Source of the DNA: Variovorax terrae
GTDB taxonomy: Bacteria; Pseudomonadota; Gammaproteobacteria; Burkholderiales; Burkholderiaceae_C
NCBI RefSeq assembly: GCF_022809125.1
Contig: NZ_JALGBI010000001.1
Span: forward strand, 1,612,001 to 1,676,000
DNA length: 64,000 nt
Direction: 5' to 3'
Below are positions 8,301 through 18,837 of the stretch, in pieces; positions within the stretch are counted from its first letter, which is position 1; each line of letters starts with the position of its first letter. The notes under the pieces were generated by a model. The model was given only the letters and a program-made list of their open reading frames with translations, did not search any database and had not been told where the DNA came from. Made by a program: the position numbers and the translations under genes.

Positions 8301-11300
8301 ATGCAGCTCGCTGAAGTTTCCATCCGCCGGCCGGTGTTCGCCACCGTGCTGTCGCTGCTCATCGTGCTGATCGGCGCGGTGAGCTTCAACCGCCTGTCGG
8401 TGCGCGAATATCCCAAGATCGACGAACCCGTCGTCACCGTGAGCGTCAAGTACGCCGGGGCCTCGGCCGAGGTGATCGAGTCGCAGGTCACCAAGCCGCT
8501 GGAGGACTCGATCGCCGGCATCGACGCGGTGGACGTGATCACCTCGATCAGCCGCGCCGAGCAGAGCCAGATCTCGGTGCGTTTTCGCCTGGAGAAGGAT
8601 GCCGATGCCGCCGCGGCCGAGGTGCGCGACCGCACCTCGCGCGTGCGCAACCGCCTGCCGCAGGCGATCGACGAGCCGGTGATCGCCAAGGTCGAGGCCG
8701 ACGCCTTCCCCGTGATCTGGCTGGCCTTCACCAGCGACACGATGAGCCCGCTGCAGATCAACGACTTGGTCAACCGCATCGTCAAGCCGCGCCTGCAGAC
8801 CGTGACCGGTGTGGCCGACGTGCGCATCTTCGGCGAGCGCAAGTACGCCATGCGCGTCTGGCTCGATGCCGACAAGCTGGCCGCCTACCGCCTGAGCACG
8901 CAGGACGTGGAAGACGCGATCCGGCGCAGCAACCTGGAGCTGCCGGCCGGGCGCATCGAGTCGCAGCAGCGCGAGTTCAGCGTGACCTCGCAGACCGACC
9001 TGATCCGGCCCGGCCAGTTCGCCGAGATCGTGGTCAAAAACGTCAACGGCTTTCCGGTCAAGGTGCGCGACGTGGCCCGGGTGCAGGAGGGCGCGGCCGA
9101 CGAGCGCAGCTCGGTGCGCCTGAACGGCCGCGAGGCGATCTCGGCCGGCGTGATCCGCCAGGCCACGGCCAATCCGCTGCAGCTCTCGCAGGGCGTGCGC
9201 GAGATGATCCCCAAGCTCAAGCTCGACCTGCCGGGCGACATCAACATCGACATCGCCAACGACAACTCGCAGTTCATCGACCGCTCGGTGAAGAACGTGT
9301 ACCACACCATCGGCGAGGCCATCGTGCTGGTGGCGCTGGTGATCTTCGTGTTCCTGCGCACCTTCCGCGCCTCCATCATCCCGATCGTCACGATTCCGGT
9401 GAGCCTGGTGGGCACCTTCGCGCTGATGGCGCTGGCCGGCTTCACCATCAACACGCTCACGCTGCTGGCGCTGGTGCTGGCCATCGGCCTGGTGGTGGAC
9501 GACGCCATCGTGATGCTGGAGAACATCTTCCGCCACATCGAGGAGGGGCTCGACCCGTTCTCGGCCGCCATCAAGGGCGCGCGAGAGATCGGCTTCGCCG
9601 TGGTCACCATGACGCTGACGCTGGTGGCGGTGTATGCGCCGCTGGCCTTCACGCCGGGGCGCACCGGGCGCCTGTTCGTGGAGTTCGCGCTGGCGCTGGC
9701 CGGCGCGGTGGTGGTGTCGGGCTTCGTGGCGCTCACGCTCACGCCGATGATGTGTTCGCTGCTGCTCAAGCACAACCCCAAGCCCAACCTGTTCGACCGC
9801 TCGATGGAGCGTTTCCTGACGGCGCTGTCCGACGGCTACGGCCGCGTGCTGCGCTGGGTGGTGACGACGCGCTACCAGCCGCGGCCCGGCGAAAGCGGCG
9901 CGGGGCTGGCGCTCAAGCGCTTCTTCCTGCAGGCGCGCTGGCTCGTGATCGGCATGATGCTGTGCAGCGCGCTGGCCATCTACCTGGTGCTGCCGACCAT
10001 GAAGCAGGAGCTGTCGCCGCTGGAAGACCGCGGCACCATCCTGGCCACCGTGAACGCCCCGGACGGCTCGACGCTCGACTACACCAACCGCTATGCCAAG
10101 GCGCTGGAGGCCATGGGCCAGCAGTACCCCGAGTTCGACCGCATCTTCGGCAACGTGGGCAATCCCACGGTGTCGCAGGCCAGCGTGGTCTACCGCACGG
10201 TGGACTGGGAAGACCGCAAGCGCAGCACGCTGGAGCTGGCGCGCGAGCTCCAGCCCAAGTTCAACGCGCTGCCCGGCGTGTCGGCCTTCACCATCACGCC
10301 GCCGTCGCTGGGCCAGGGCTTTCGCGACCGGCCGCTGAACTTCGTGATCCAGACCTCCGACAGCTACCAGAACCTGAACCTGGTGACGCGGCAGTTCCTC
10401 GACGAGATCGCCAAGAACCCGGGCATCGTCTCGCCCGACGTGGACCTGCGGCTGAACAAGCCCGAGCTGCGTATCGACGTCGACCGCGAGAAGGCGGCAG
10501 ACATGGGCGTCGGCGTGGACGTGGTGGCCAAGGCGCTCGAAACCATGCTGGGCGGCCGCCAGGTGACGCGCTACAAGCGCGACGCCGAGCAGTATGACGT
10601 GATCGTGCAGACCCAGGCCACCGGCCGCACCACGCCCGAGGACATCGACGGCATCTACGTGCGCGGGCGCAGCGACACCATGATTCCGCTGTCGGCCCTG
10701 GTCAAGGTGCGCGAGAGCGTGTCGCCGCGCGAGCTCAACCACTTCGGCCAGCGCCGCTCGGTTTCCATCACCGCCAACCTGGCGCCCGACTATTCGCTGG
10801 GCGAGGCGCTCAAGTTCATGGACGCCACCGCCGCCAAGGTGCTCAAGCCCGGCTACAGCACCGACCTCAACGGCACCTCGCGCGAGTTCAAGAACTCGCA
10901 GGGCGCGCTGGCCATCGTGTTCGTGCTGGCGCTGCTGTTCATCTTCCTGGTGCTGGCCGCGCAGTTCGAGAGCTTCGTCGATCCGCTGGTGATCATGCTG
11001 TCGGTGCCGCTGTCGATGATCGGCGCGCTGCTGGCGCTCAAGTGGGCGGGCGGCTCGCTCAACGTGTACTCGCAGATCGGCCTGATCACGCTGGTGGGCC
11101 TGATCACCAAGCACGGCATCCTGATCGTGGAGTTCACCAACCAGCTGCGAGAGCACGGCATGGAAATGACCGATGCACTCATCAAGGCCTCGGCGCAGCG
11201 CCTGCGCCCGATCCTGATGACCACCGGCGCCATGGTGCTGGGAGCGATCCCGCTGGCGCTGGCTCGCGGCGCCGGGGCCGAGAGCCGCATGCAGATCGGC

Positions 11301-11465
11301 TGGGTGATCGTGGGCGGCATGTCGCTGGGCACCTTGCTCACCATCTTCGTGGTGCCCACCATGTACTCGTTCTTCGCGCGCCAGGCCGTGCCAGGCGCCA
11401 AGACGGCCGAGGCCAGGGAGACGCCCGAGGGGCTGCATCTGCCGCAGGATTACGTGGCCAAGTGA
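8301..11465 (+). CDS. RND-family multidrug efflux permease (HAE1 type)
   Basis: A 1054-residue inner-membrane pump with the AcrB/MexF plan: twelve membrane segments in two halves, each with a large periplasmic loop. It has the proton-relay acids in LAIGLVVDDAIVMLENIFRH, the FAVVTMTLTLVAVYAPLAF segment, and in the second half LITKHGILIVEFTNQL and RLRPILMTTGAMVLGAIPLALARGAG. An SD-like GGAG at 8289-8292 precedes the ATG. It forms an operon with the adaptor upstream. Substrates cannot be read from sequence; drugs, dyes or aromatic compounds are typical of the family. Confidence 0.95.
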   Translation: MQLAEVSIRRPVFATVLSLLIVLIGAVSFNRLSVREYPKIDEPVVTVSVKYAGASAEVIESQVTKPLEDSIAGIDAVDVITSISRAEQSQISVRFRLEKDADAAAAEVRDRTSRVRNRLPQAIDEPVIAKVEADAFPVIWLAFTSDTMSPLQINDLVNRIVKPRLQTVTGVADVRIFGERKYAMRVWLDADKLAAYRLSTQDVEDAIRRSNLELPAGRIESQQREFSVTSQTDLIRPGQFAEIVVKNVNGFPVKVRDVARVQEGAADERSSVRLNGREAISAGVIRQATANPLQLSQGVREMIPKLKLDLPGDINIDIANDNSQFIDRSVKNVYHTIGEAIVLVALVIFVFLRTFRASIIPIVTIPVSLVGTFALMALAGFTINTLTLLALVLAIGLVVDDAIVMLENIFRHIEEGLDPFSAAIKGAREIGFAVVTMTLTLVAVYAPLAFTPGRTGRLFVEFALALAGAVVVSGFVALTLTPMMCSLLLKHNPKPNLFDRSMERFLTALSDGYGRVLRWVVTTRYQPRPGESGAGLALKRFFLQARWLVIGMMLCSALAIYLVLPTMKQELSPLEDRGTILATVNAPDGSTLDYTNRYAKALEAMGQQYPEFDRIFGNVGNPTVSQASVVYRTVDWEDRKRSTLELARELQPKFNALPGVSAFTITPPSLGQGFRDRPLNFVIQTSDSYQNLNLVTRQFLDEIAKNPGIVSPDVDLRLNKPELRIDVDREKAADMGVGVDVVAKALETMLGGRQVTRYKRDAEQYDVIVQTQATGRTTPEDIDGIYVRGRSDTMIPLSALVKVRESVSPRELNHFGQRRSVSITANLAPDYSLGEALKFMDATAAKVLKPGYSTDLNGTSREFKNSQGALAIVFVLALLFIFLVLAAQFESFVDPLVIMLSVPLSMIGALLALKWAGGSLNVYSQIGLITLVGLITKHGILIVEFTNQLREHGMEMTDALIKASAQRLRPILMTTGAMVLGAIPLALARGAGAESRMQIGWVIVGGMSLGTLLTIFVVPTMYSFFARQAVPGAKTAEARETPEGLHLPQDYVAK

Positions 11466-11508
11466 GGGGGGCGGGGCTGGCGGGGAGCCGTCAGCCTGTT
11501 TTCTGCGG

Positions 11509-11574
11509 GATTTCTGAGTGAAATTGGTCGGATGTCCTTGTGCTGCGGTTGTTTCTTGCTATTGATTCAGGAGT
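11509..11574 (-). repeat. Dispersed 66-bp element, copy 2 (left tip of long inverted repeat)
   Basis: Read on the reverse strand the head is ACTCCTGAATCAATAGC (11574-11558), followed by AAGAAACAACCGC, AAGGACATCCG and TTTC. It is a divergent member of the family, with CTCCTG instead of CTATC in the head, like the copies at 6203 and 22593. It points outward from the inverted repeat. Confidence 0.7.
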
Positions 11575-11639
11575 TCTTTGCTCTTTGTCTTGGGCGGCTG
11601 GTTCGCCTGCAAGCCGGGTCTCGGCCCGGCGGCCGACTC

Positions 11640-11667
11640 ACTTTCTCTTGCTTCGCCAAGAGAAAGT
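11640..11667 (+). repeat. 11-bp stem hairpin in left arm
   Basis: ACTTTCTCTTG, loop CTTCGC, CAAGAGAAAGT: a perfect 11-bp stem. Compared with the partner hairpin at 12059-12086, three adjacent stem pairs differ and each change is compensated on the other strand, so structure is kept while sequence drifts. Confidence 0.85.
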
Positions 11668-12058
11668 AAGCAAAGAGAAGGCGAGCCGGGTTCGTCGGCC
11701 CTGCGCTTCGCTTCGGGCACGCTGCGCTACTCGGGCCGGGCGGGAGGCTCAGAAACTCGCCCTGCGGGCTCAAACATCTTCGCCTCTTTTCCCGCCCACC
11801 CCTGCGTTGCTCGCCTCCTCACAACGGCGGGGGGAACCAACTCCCCCTCTCATTGACAGGACGCGCCATGGCGCGTTCTTGTGGGCTTGGTTTTTGTCTT
11901 TCTCCCCCACGCCGTCCTGGCATGGCCGAGCAGCGCAGCGGCAGGTGGATCAGGGCTGGCGTTGTTTGAGCGAAGCGAGTTTAGCCAGACCCCACCTGGC
12001 GCGAGCAGCGCAGGGAACCCCGCAGGGGCCATGACTGCGGCTCGCCTTTCTTTTGCTT

Positions 12059-12086
12059 ACTTTTCTTTGGCGAAGCAAAGAAAAGT
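12059..12086 (-). repeat. 11-bp stem hairpin in right arm
   Basis: On the reverse strand ACTTTTCTTTG, loop CTTCGC, CAAAGAAAAGT: a perfect 11-bp stem with the same loop as the left-arm hairpin. Stem positions 6 to 8 read TCT instead of CTC, with matching changes opposite. Confidence 0.85.
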
Positions 12087-12151
12087 GAGTCGCCTGCCGG
12101 GGCGAGTCCCGGCCTGCAGGCGAACCAGCCCCCCAAGACAAAGAGCAAAGA

Positions 12152-12217
12152 ACTCCTGAATCAATAGCAAGAAACGACCGCAGCACAAGGACATCCGGCC
12201 GATTCGCCTCGAAATCA
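12152..12217 (+). repeat. Dispersed 66-bp element, copy 3 (right tip of long inverted repeat)
   Basis: Head ACTCCTGAATCAATAGC (12152-12168), then GACCGC, AGGACATCCGGCC and a TT/GAAAT end. The order and spacing match the copy at 55434 (GACCGC, GGACCTCCGGCC). It faces outward, as the left-tip copy does. Confidence 0.75.
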
Positions 12218-12247
12218 GCCAATTCAAGACTCAGCCAAGCCCCATCC

Positions 12248-13548
<1,301 letters not shown>

Positions 13549-13552
<4 letters not shown>

Positions 13553-14157
13553 CGGGTCTCCAGGGCGTGCAGTTCGGCCAGGGTGTTGGCGTTGAAGAAG
13601 GCCTTGGGGTCGTCCCCCGGCGCGTCGAAGGGCACGATCACGGTGCGGTGCTGCGCGGTCCAGGCGTCGATCTTGCGGCCACCGCCGTGCGTGAAGCGCA
13701 CCAGGCTTTCGAGCAGCTCCACGCGCAGCAGGCAGAACACCGGCTGCGGGCGCAGCGGGCCGTCGTCCTCGCGCGCGCTGGCCATCGCGATCTCGGCGTC
13801 GTCGCGCGCCAGCGCCGCGGCCAGGCGCTCGGCCAGGTCGGTGGGGAACAGCGGCGTGTCGCACGGCACGGTGAGCAGGCAGCGGGTCTCGCAGCGCTCC
13901 AGCCCGGTCAGGAAGCCGGCCAGCGGCCCCGCGTAGTCGGCCAGCCCGTCGGGCCAGACCGGCGCGCCGAACGCCTCGTAGGCCGAGAGGTTGCGGTTGG
14001 CGTTGACCATCACCTCGCCCACCTGCGGCGCCAGCCGCATCAGCGTGTGCAGGGCCAGCGGCAGGCCGTTGAAGTTCTGCAGGCCCTTGTCCACCCCGCC
14101 CATGCGGGAGCCGCGCCCGCCGGCGAGCACGAGGCCGGTGATGTCCGAGGGGGCCAT
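13549..14157 (-). CDS. mobA: Molybdenum cofactor guanylyltransferase MobA
   Basis: A 202-residue nucleotidyltransferase with the signature [19 protein letters not shown] near the N terminus, the metal-binding segment [10 protein letters not shown] and FFNANT near the end. It joins GMP to the molybdenum cofactor to give MGD for DMSO-reductase-family enzymes. Two ATGs are possible: 14163 overlaps the moaA stop, but GGAGG at 14164-14168 is properly spaced only for the second ATG at 14157, which I use. Its stop overlaps the moeA start by ATGA. Confidence 0.93.
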
Positions 14158-14159
14158 CG

Positions 14160-15296
14160 TCATCCTCCGATGTAGCTCATTTCGACGCGCCGCGCGCCGC
14201 CGGCCGCCTCGGGCGGCAGCGAGCCGCGCAGCTCCGAATAGCGGTCGTCGCGGCCCTGCCAGAGGTGGCCGATGGCCGAGGCGAGGTCGGCATCGCTGGC
14301 GCCGCCGCGGATCAGCGAGCGCAGGTCGTGCCCGCGCGTGGCGAACAGGCACAGGTAGAGCTGGCCTTCGGTGGTCAGGCGGGCGCGGTTGCAGTCGCGG
14401 CAGAAGGCCTGCGTCACGCTGCTGATGACGCCGATTTCTCCCGAGCCATCGGCGTAGGCCCAGCGCTCGGCCGTCTCACCCGGCGCGCTGTGGCCGAGCT
14501 GCACCAGCGGCATCGCGGCGTGGATCAGCCGGACGATGTCGGCCGAGGGCAGCACCTCGTCCATGCGCCAGCCGTTGGTGGCGCCCACGTCCATGTACTC
14601 GATGAAGCGCAGCACGATGCCGCTGCCCTTGAAGTGCCGCGCCATCGGCAGGATCTCGTGCTCGTTGGTGCCGCGCTTGACCACCATGTTGACCTTGATC
14701 GGGCCCAGGCCCGCCTCGCGCGCCGCGGCGATGCCGTCCAGCACCTCGGCCACGGGGAAATCGACGTCGTTCATGCGGCGGAACACCACGTCGTCCAGCC
14801 CGTCCAGGCTCACGGTCACGCGCTGCAGCCCGGCGGCCTTCAGGGCCTTCGCCTTGCGCGCCAGCAGCGAGCCGTTGGTGGTGAGCGTGATGTCCAGCGG
14901 CGCGCCGTCCGCCGTGCGCAGCGCGGCGAGCTGCTCGACCAGCACCTCGAGGTTCTTGCGCAGCAGCGGCTCGCCGCCGGTAAGCCGGATCTTGCGCACG
15001 CCGTGCGCGACGAACAGCCGCGCCACGCGCGTGATCTCCTCGAAGCTCAGCAGCGCGCCGTGCGGCAGGTAGGGGTAGTCCTTGTCGAACACTTCCTTGG
15101 GCATGCAGTAGCTGCAGCGGAAGTTGCAGCGGTCGGTCACGCTGATGCGCAAATCGTGCAGGGGGCGGCCCAGGCGGTCGGACAGCAGCCCGCTGGAGGC
15201 GACCGGCTGCGCCGGCACGCCGACGGGCAGCGCCGGGCGCGGCGCCGCCTGCGCAGCGGCGCGCTGATCGACCAGGGGAATGACGCGCTCGGCCAT
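14160..15296 (-). CDS. moaA: GTP 3',8-cyclase MoaA
   Basis: A 378-residue radical SAM enzyme. The first iron-sulfur cluster motif is CNFRCSYC, the GGEP motif is [10 protein letters not shown], and the second cluster cysteines are in [21 protein letters not shown]. The C terminus ends in the conserved Gly-Gly (SYIGG) required for cyclase activity. It converts GTP to 3',8-cyclo-7,8-dihydro-GTP, the first step of molybdopterin synthesis. The first 40 or so residues before the core are an Ala/Pro-rich extension. First gene of the Mo-cofactor operon. Confidence 0.96.
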   Translation of the reverse strand: MAERVIPLVDQRAAAQAAPRPALPVGVPAQPVASSGLLSDRLGRPLHDLRISVTDRCNFRCSYCMPKEVFDKDYPYLPHGALLSFEEITRVARLFVAHGVRKIRLTGGEPLLRKNLEVLVEQLAALRTADGAPLDITLTTNGSLLARKAKALKAAGLQRVTVSLDGLDDVVFRRMNDVDFPVAEVLDGIAAAREAGLGPIKVNMVVKRGTNEHEILPMARHFKGSGIVLRFIEYMDVGATNGWRMDEVLPSADIVRLIHAAMPLVQLGHSAPGETAERWAYADGSGEIGVISSVTQAFCRDCNRARLTTEGQLYLCLFATRGHDLRSLIRGGASDADLASAIGHLWQGRDDRYSELRGSLPPEAAGGARRVEMSYIGG

Positions 15297-15346
15297 GGTG
15301 AGGATTGTGCCCGGGTCCGAAAGACCCGCCTGCCGGTGATCCAGGC

Positions 15347-16108
15347 TCAGACGCAGCGCGCGCCGTCCACCTCGATGCAGACGCCGCTGATGAACGAGGC
15401 CTCGTCGCTGGCCAGGTAGAGGCAGGCGTTGGCCACGTCCAGCGCGGTGGAGAAGCGCCCCAGCGGGATGGTGGCGAGGAACTTCGCCTTGCGCTCGTCG
15501 GTGAGCGGGCCGCCGGCGAACTCGGCCGCCAGGCCGGTGTTGGGGTTGAACACCGGGTTGATGCAGTTCACGCGGATGTTGTCGGGGCCCAGCTCGGCCG
15601 CGAGCGACTTGCTGGTGGTGATGACGGCGCCCTTGGAGCCGTTGTACCAGGTCAGGCCCGGACGCGGGCGCACGCCGGCGGTGGAGGCGATGTTGATGAA
15701 GCTGCCGCCTTGGTTGGCGCGGAACGCCGGCACCGCATGGACGGTGGCGAGGTAGATGCTCTTCATGTTCACGGCATAGCACTTGTCGAACTCGTCTTCC
15801 GACACTTCGAGCGCGGGGCGGTTGCGGTGCGTCCAGCCGGCATTGTTGACCATGGCATCGAGCTTGCCGTGGCGCTGCACGGCCGCGTCCACCAGCGCCT
15901 TGACGTCGGCGGATTTCGTCACGTCGGCTGCGAAGAACGAGGCATTGCCGCCGGCGCGCAGGATGGCCTCGACCACCTGTTCGCCGAGCGCGGCATTGAT
16001 GTCGTTGACGATGACCTGGGCGCCTTCGGCCGCCAGCCGCTTCGCGATGCCTTCGCCGATGCCGCCGCCGGAGCCGGTGACGATGATGGATTTGTCCTTG
16101 ACGCGCAT
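15347..16108 (-). CDS. SDR-family oxidoreductase
   Basis: A 253-residue classical [13 protein letters not shown] cofactor loop, [11 protein letters not shown], Ser in [10 protein letters not shown], and Tyr/Lys in WYNGSKGA. It lies 97 bp downstream of an aldehyde dehydrogenase on the same strand, so the two probably act in sequence (alcohol or hydroxy acid to aldehyde to acid). The reading [33 protein letters not shown] is typical of SDRs with a mobile lid. The substrate is not identifiable. Confidence 0.88.
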   Translation of the reverse strand: MRVKDKSIIVTGSGGGIGEGIAKRLAAEGAQVIVNDINAALGEQVVEAILRAGGNASFFAADVTKSADVKALVDAAVQRHGKLDAMVNNAGWTHRNRPALEVSEDEFDKCYAVNMKSIYLATVHAVPAFRANQGGSFINIASTAGVRPRPGLTWYNGSKGAVITTSKSLAAELGPDNIRVNCINPVFNPNTGLAAEFAGGPLTDERKAKFLATIPLGRFSTALDVANACLYLASDEASFISGVCIEVDGARCV

Positions 16109-16126
16109 GGTGTGGGGTCTCCTGGT

Positions 16127-16190
16127 GCTATTGAATAGATAGCAAGAAAGGTCCTCTGGACCTGGACTCTCGCCTGTTTTGATTGAAAAT
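16127..16190 (+). repeat. Dispersed 66-bp element, copy 4
   Basis: Head GCTATTGAATAGATAGC (16127-16143), then AAGAAAGGTCC, a CTGGACCTGGAC block and TTTTGATTGAAAA. It fills most of the 97-bp gap between the aldehyde dehydrogenase and SDR genes. A small dyad (AGGTCC-TCT-GGACCT, 16149-16163) lies inside. This is one of the best copies for defining the family. Confidence 0.85.
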
Positions 16191-16205
16191 TTCGGGTAAA
16201 ACGGG

Positions 16206-17639
16206 TCAGCCGTGCCGGATCGCCACGGTTTTCAGCGTGGTGAAGCCATAGAGCGCCTCGAAGCCCTTCTCGCGCCCGTAGCCCGATGACTTGACGCCGC
16301 CGAACGGCAGCTCCACGCCGCCGCCGGCGCCGTAGTTGTTGATGAACACCTGGCCGCTCTTCACGCGCTTGGCCATGCGGAACTGGCGCGCGCCGTCGCG
16401 CGTCCAGATGCCGGCCACCAGGCCGAACTGGGTGGCGTTGGCGAGCTCCACCGCATGGTCTTCGTCGCGAAAGCTCATCGCCGCCAGCACCGGGCCGAAC
16501 ACTTCTTCCTGCGCCAGCCGGTGCGTCACCGGCACGTCGCGCAGTAGGGTGGGGGCCTGGTAGTAGCCGGTCTCGGGCGCCTCGTCGACGATCTGGCCCT
16601 GCGCCACCATCGGGATGTTGGCGACCTGGGCATCGCTCAGGAAGTCCCACACGCGCTGCTGCTGGCTGGCGCGGATCAGCGGGCCGACGTCCAGGTCCAG
16701 GGTGGCCGGGCCCACGCGCAGGTTCTCGAAGGCCTGGCCCAGGCGCTCCAGCAGGGGCTCGTAGATGGCCTGGTCGACCAGCAGGCGCGAGCCGGCCGAG
16801 CAGGTCTGGCCGGCGTTCTGCACGATGGCGTTGATGACCATGGGGATGGCCGCGTCGAGGTCGGCATCGGCGAAGAGGATCTGCGGGCTCTTGCCGCCCA
16901 GCTCCAGCGTGACCGGGCAATGGCGCTCGGCCGCCACCTGCTGGATCAGCGTGCCCACCTTGGGACTGCCGGTGAAGCTGATGTGGTCGATACCCTCGTG
17001 CCGCGCCAGCGCGTCGCCCACCTCGTGGCCGTAGCCGGTGACGATGTTGATGGCGCCCGCGGGGAAGCCGACCTCGGCCGCCAGCTGCGCCACGCGGATC
17101 AGCGACAGGCAGGCATCCTCGGCCGGCTTGACCACGCAGACGTTGCCCGCCGCCAGCGCGCCGCCCACGCTGCGCCCGAAGATCTGCATCGGGTAGTTCC
17201 AGGGAATGATGTGGCCCGTCACGCCATGCGGCTCGCGCCAGGTGAGCACGCTGTAGCCGTCCTGGTAGGGAATGGTCTCGCCGTGCAGCTTGTCGCAGGC
17301 GCCGGCATAGAACTCGAAGTAGCGCACCAGGGCCAGCGCATCGGCCTTGGCCTGCTTGGTGGGCTTGCCGCAGTCGCGCTGCTCGATCGCGGCCAGCTCT
17401 TCGGCATGCTCGGCCACCTTGGCCGACAGGCGCATCAGCAGCCGGCCGCGCTCGGCGGCGCTGAGCTTGCTCCAGACGGCGTCCAGGCACTGGCGCGCCG
17501 CGTGCACCGCGGTGTCGATGTCCTGCGCATTGCTGCGCTGCAGTTCGTCGAAGGGCAGGCCGTCGGAGGGGTCGATCACCGGGATCGTGCGGCCGGAGGT
17601 GGAGGGGATGGATGCGTTGGCAATGTAATTGAGCTGCAT
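16206..17639 (-). CDS. NAD(P)-dependent aldehyde dehydrogenase
   Basis: A 477-residue member of the ALDH superfamily. It has the cofactor segment IIPWNYPMQIFGRSVGGALAAGN, TGSPKVGT, the general-base Glu in TLELGGKSPQ and the catalytic Cys in NAGQTCSAGSRLLV, and ends in the dimer segment GVKSSGYGREKGFEAL. It oxidises an aldehyde to the acid. The closest functional groups by motif style are betaine- or aromatic-aldehyde dehydrogenases, but the substrate is not settled. The SDR that follows is a likely partner enzyme. Confidence 0.92.
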   Translation of the reverse strand: MQLNYIANASIPSTSGRTIPVIDPSDGLPFDELQRSNAQDIDTAVHAARQCLDAVWSKLSAAERGRLLMRLSAKVAEHAEELAAIEQRDCGKPTKQAKADALALVRYFEFYAGACDKLHGETIPYQDGYSVLTWREPHGVTGHIIPWNYPMQIFGRSVGGALAAGNVCVVKPAEDACLSLIRVAQLAAEVGFPAGAINIVTGYGHEVGDALARHEGIDHISFTGSPKVGTLIQQVAAERHCPVTLELGGKSPQILFADADLDAAIPMVINAIVQNAGQTCSAGSRLLVDQAIYEPLLERLGQAFENLRVGPATLDLDVGPLIRASQQQRVWDFLSDAQVANIPMVAQGQIVDEAPETGYYQAPTLLRDVPVTHRLAQEEVFGPVLAAMSFRDEDHAVELANATQFGLVAGIWTRDGARQFRMAKRVKSGQVFINNYGAGGGVELPFGGVKSSGYGREKGFEALYGFTTLKTVAIRHG

Positions 17640-17703
17640 GGCAGCGATTGTCTCGCAAAGTCGCCGCGCGGGTGGCCTGCCGGCGAGCGCCCACCGGCCG
17701 CGC

Positions 17704-18837
17704 TCAGGCCAGTGCCGGCCGCGTTTTCCAGGCCAGCGCCAGGCCCGAGACGACGGCCAGCCCGAGCAGCACGGCCAGCAGGCCGGCCACGTCGCCCAGC
17801 GGCGCGCCCATCTGGTTCAGGCGCAGCGAGGCCTGGATGCCGGCGGTGCTGGGAAAGAGCCAGCGCAGCGCCTGCAGGGGCGCGGGCAGGGCCTCGGCCG
17901 GCCAGGAGAAGCCCGAGACGAAGGCCATCGGCAGCGCCGTGAACAGCAGCACCTGCAGGGCCCGCTCCCGGTTGCCGAACCAGACGCCGAGCAGCGCGCC
18001 CAGCGTGCACACGGCCGGTACATAGAACGCCAGCAGCACCAGCGCGCCGGCGGGGTTGCCGCCGCGCGGGAAATCCTGCACCAGGAAGATCCAGCCGAAA
18101 TAGGCCAGCCCGCTCAGGTAGCCCACGCTGCACAGGCCCAGCAGGCGGCCGGCCCAGGCCGACAGGCCGGCGCGGTGGCGCCCGGTTTCGGCCCAGGTGC
18201 CCACCAGCATCGCCGCGCCCATGAGCAGGGTCTGCTGGATGATGAGCAGCGCCACCGCGGGCACCACGTAGCTGCCGTAGCCTTCGGTCGGGTTGAACAG
18301 CGCCACCATCTGCACGTTGATCGGGCTGCGGCTGGCCATCGCCTGCGGTGCGCTCTGGCCGCGCGCCTGCAGCTTCTTGATCTCGATGCCCGCCGAGACC
18401 GTGCCCGCGGCTTCGGCAAAGCCATAGAGCACGGCCTTGTTGAGCAGGGCGTAGGCGCCATCGGCCTGCACCGTGACCACGGCCGGGCTGCCGCGCAGCA
18501 CGTCGCGCTTGAGGTCGCGCGGCAGGACGGCATAGCCCTCGATCTCGCCGCGCCACAGCGCCAGTTGCGCGTCGTGCTCGTTGCCGCCGACCCAGCGCAC
18601 GTCGATGCGCGGGCTGGCCTGGGCAAAGCGCGTGATCTGGCGCGACAGGCTGCTGTGGTCGTAGTCCACCACCGCCACCGGCACGCGCGTGACCGCCTGC
18701 TGCGCATAGGGCCAGGGGTAGAAGAAACCGTAGAGCACCGGCGCCGCGGCCAGGATCAGCAGCACGCCGAAGTCGCCGCCGATGGCGCGCAGCGTGTCGC
18801 CCCAGGCGCGCAGCAGGTTGCGCAGGCACTGCGGCAT
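17704..18837 (-). CDS. ABC-2-type transporter permease (second of pair)
   Basis: A 377-residue membrane protein with one N-terminal membrane helix, a periplasmic domain of about 150 residues (VPVAVVDYDHSSLSRQITRF) and a block of five C-terminal helices. This is the YhhJ/YbhR-like ABC-2 permease layout. It overlaps the preceding permease by one base (TGATG), so the two are co-translated and probably form a heterodimer. The operon supplies TolC and HlyD partners, so the system should export a molecule across both membranes. No ATP-binding gene is present in the operon. Confidence 0.85.
   Translation of the reverse strand: MPQCLRNLLRAWGDTLRAIGGDFGVLLILAAAPVLYGFFYPWPYAQQAVTRVPVAVVDYDHSSLSRQITRFAQASPRIDVRWVGGNEHDAQLALWRGEIEGYAVLPRDLKRDVLRGSPAVVTVQADGAYALLNKAVLYGFAEAAGTVSAGIEIKKLQARGQSAPQAMASRSPINVQMVALFNPTEGYGSYVVPAVALLIIQQTLLMGAAMLVGTWAETGRHRAGLSAWAGRLLGLCSVGYLSGLAYFGWIFLVQDFPRGGNPAGALVLLAFYVPAVCTLGALLGVWFGNRERALQVLLFTALPMAFVSGFSWPAEALPAPLQALRWLFPSTAGIQASLRLNQMGAPLGDVAGLLAVLLGLAVVSGLALAWKTRPALA

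Larger units (their letters stand above)
11509..12217. repeat. Gene-free long inverted repeat (about 160-bp arms, 349-bp spacer) with 66-bp elements at its tips
   Basis: The stretch between the RND pump and moeA holds no credible gene. Bases 11529-11688 and the reverse complement of 12038-12197 match over about 160 bp with only some fifteen differences. Inside each arm is an 11-bp hairpin, and at each tip an outward-facing 66-bp dispersed element. The 349-bp spacer is GC-rich and its frames give only Arg/Ala/Pro-rich peptides without family features. I recall similar gene-free blocks in other Comamonadaceae genomes, but cannot check that here. Confidence 0.85.

Noticed and set aside
11540..12159. 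Several open frames of 60-160 codons in the inverted-repeat region
   Set aside because: They run through the palindromic arms in several frames and strands, have Arg/Ala/Pro-rich composition and no recognisable start signals or motifs.
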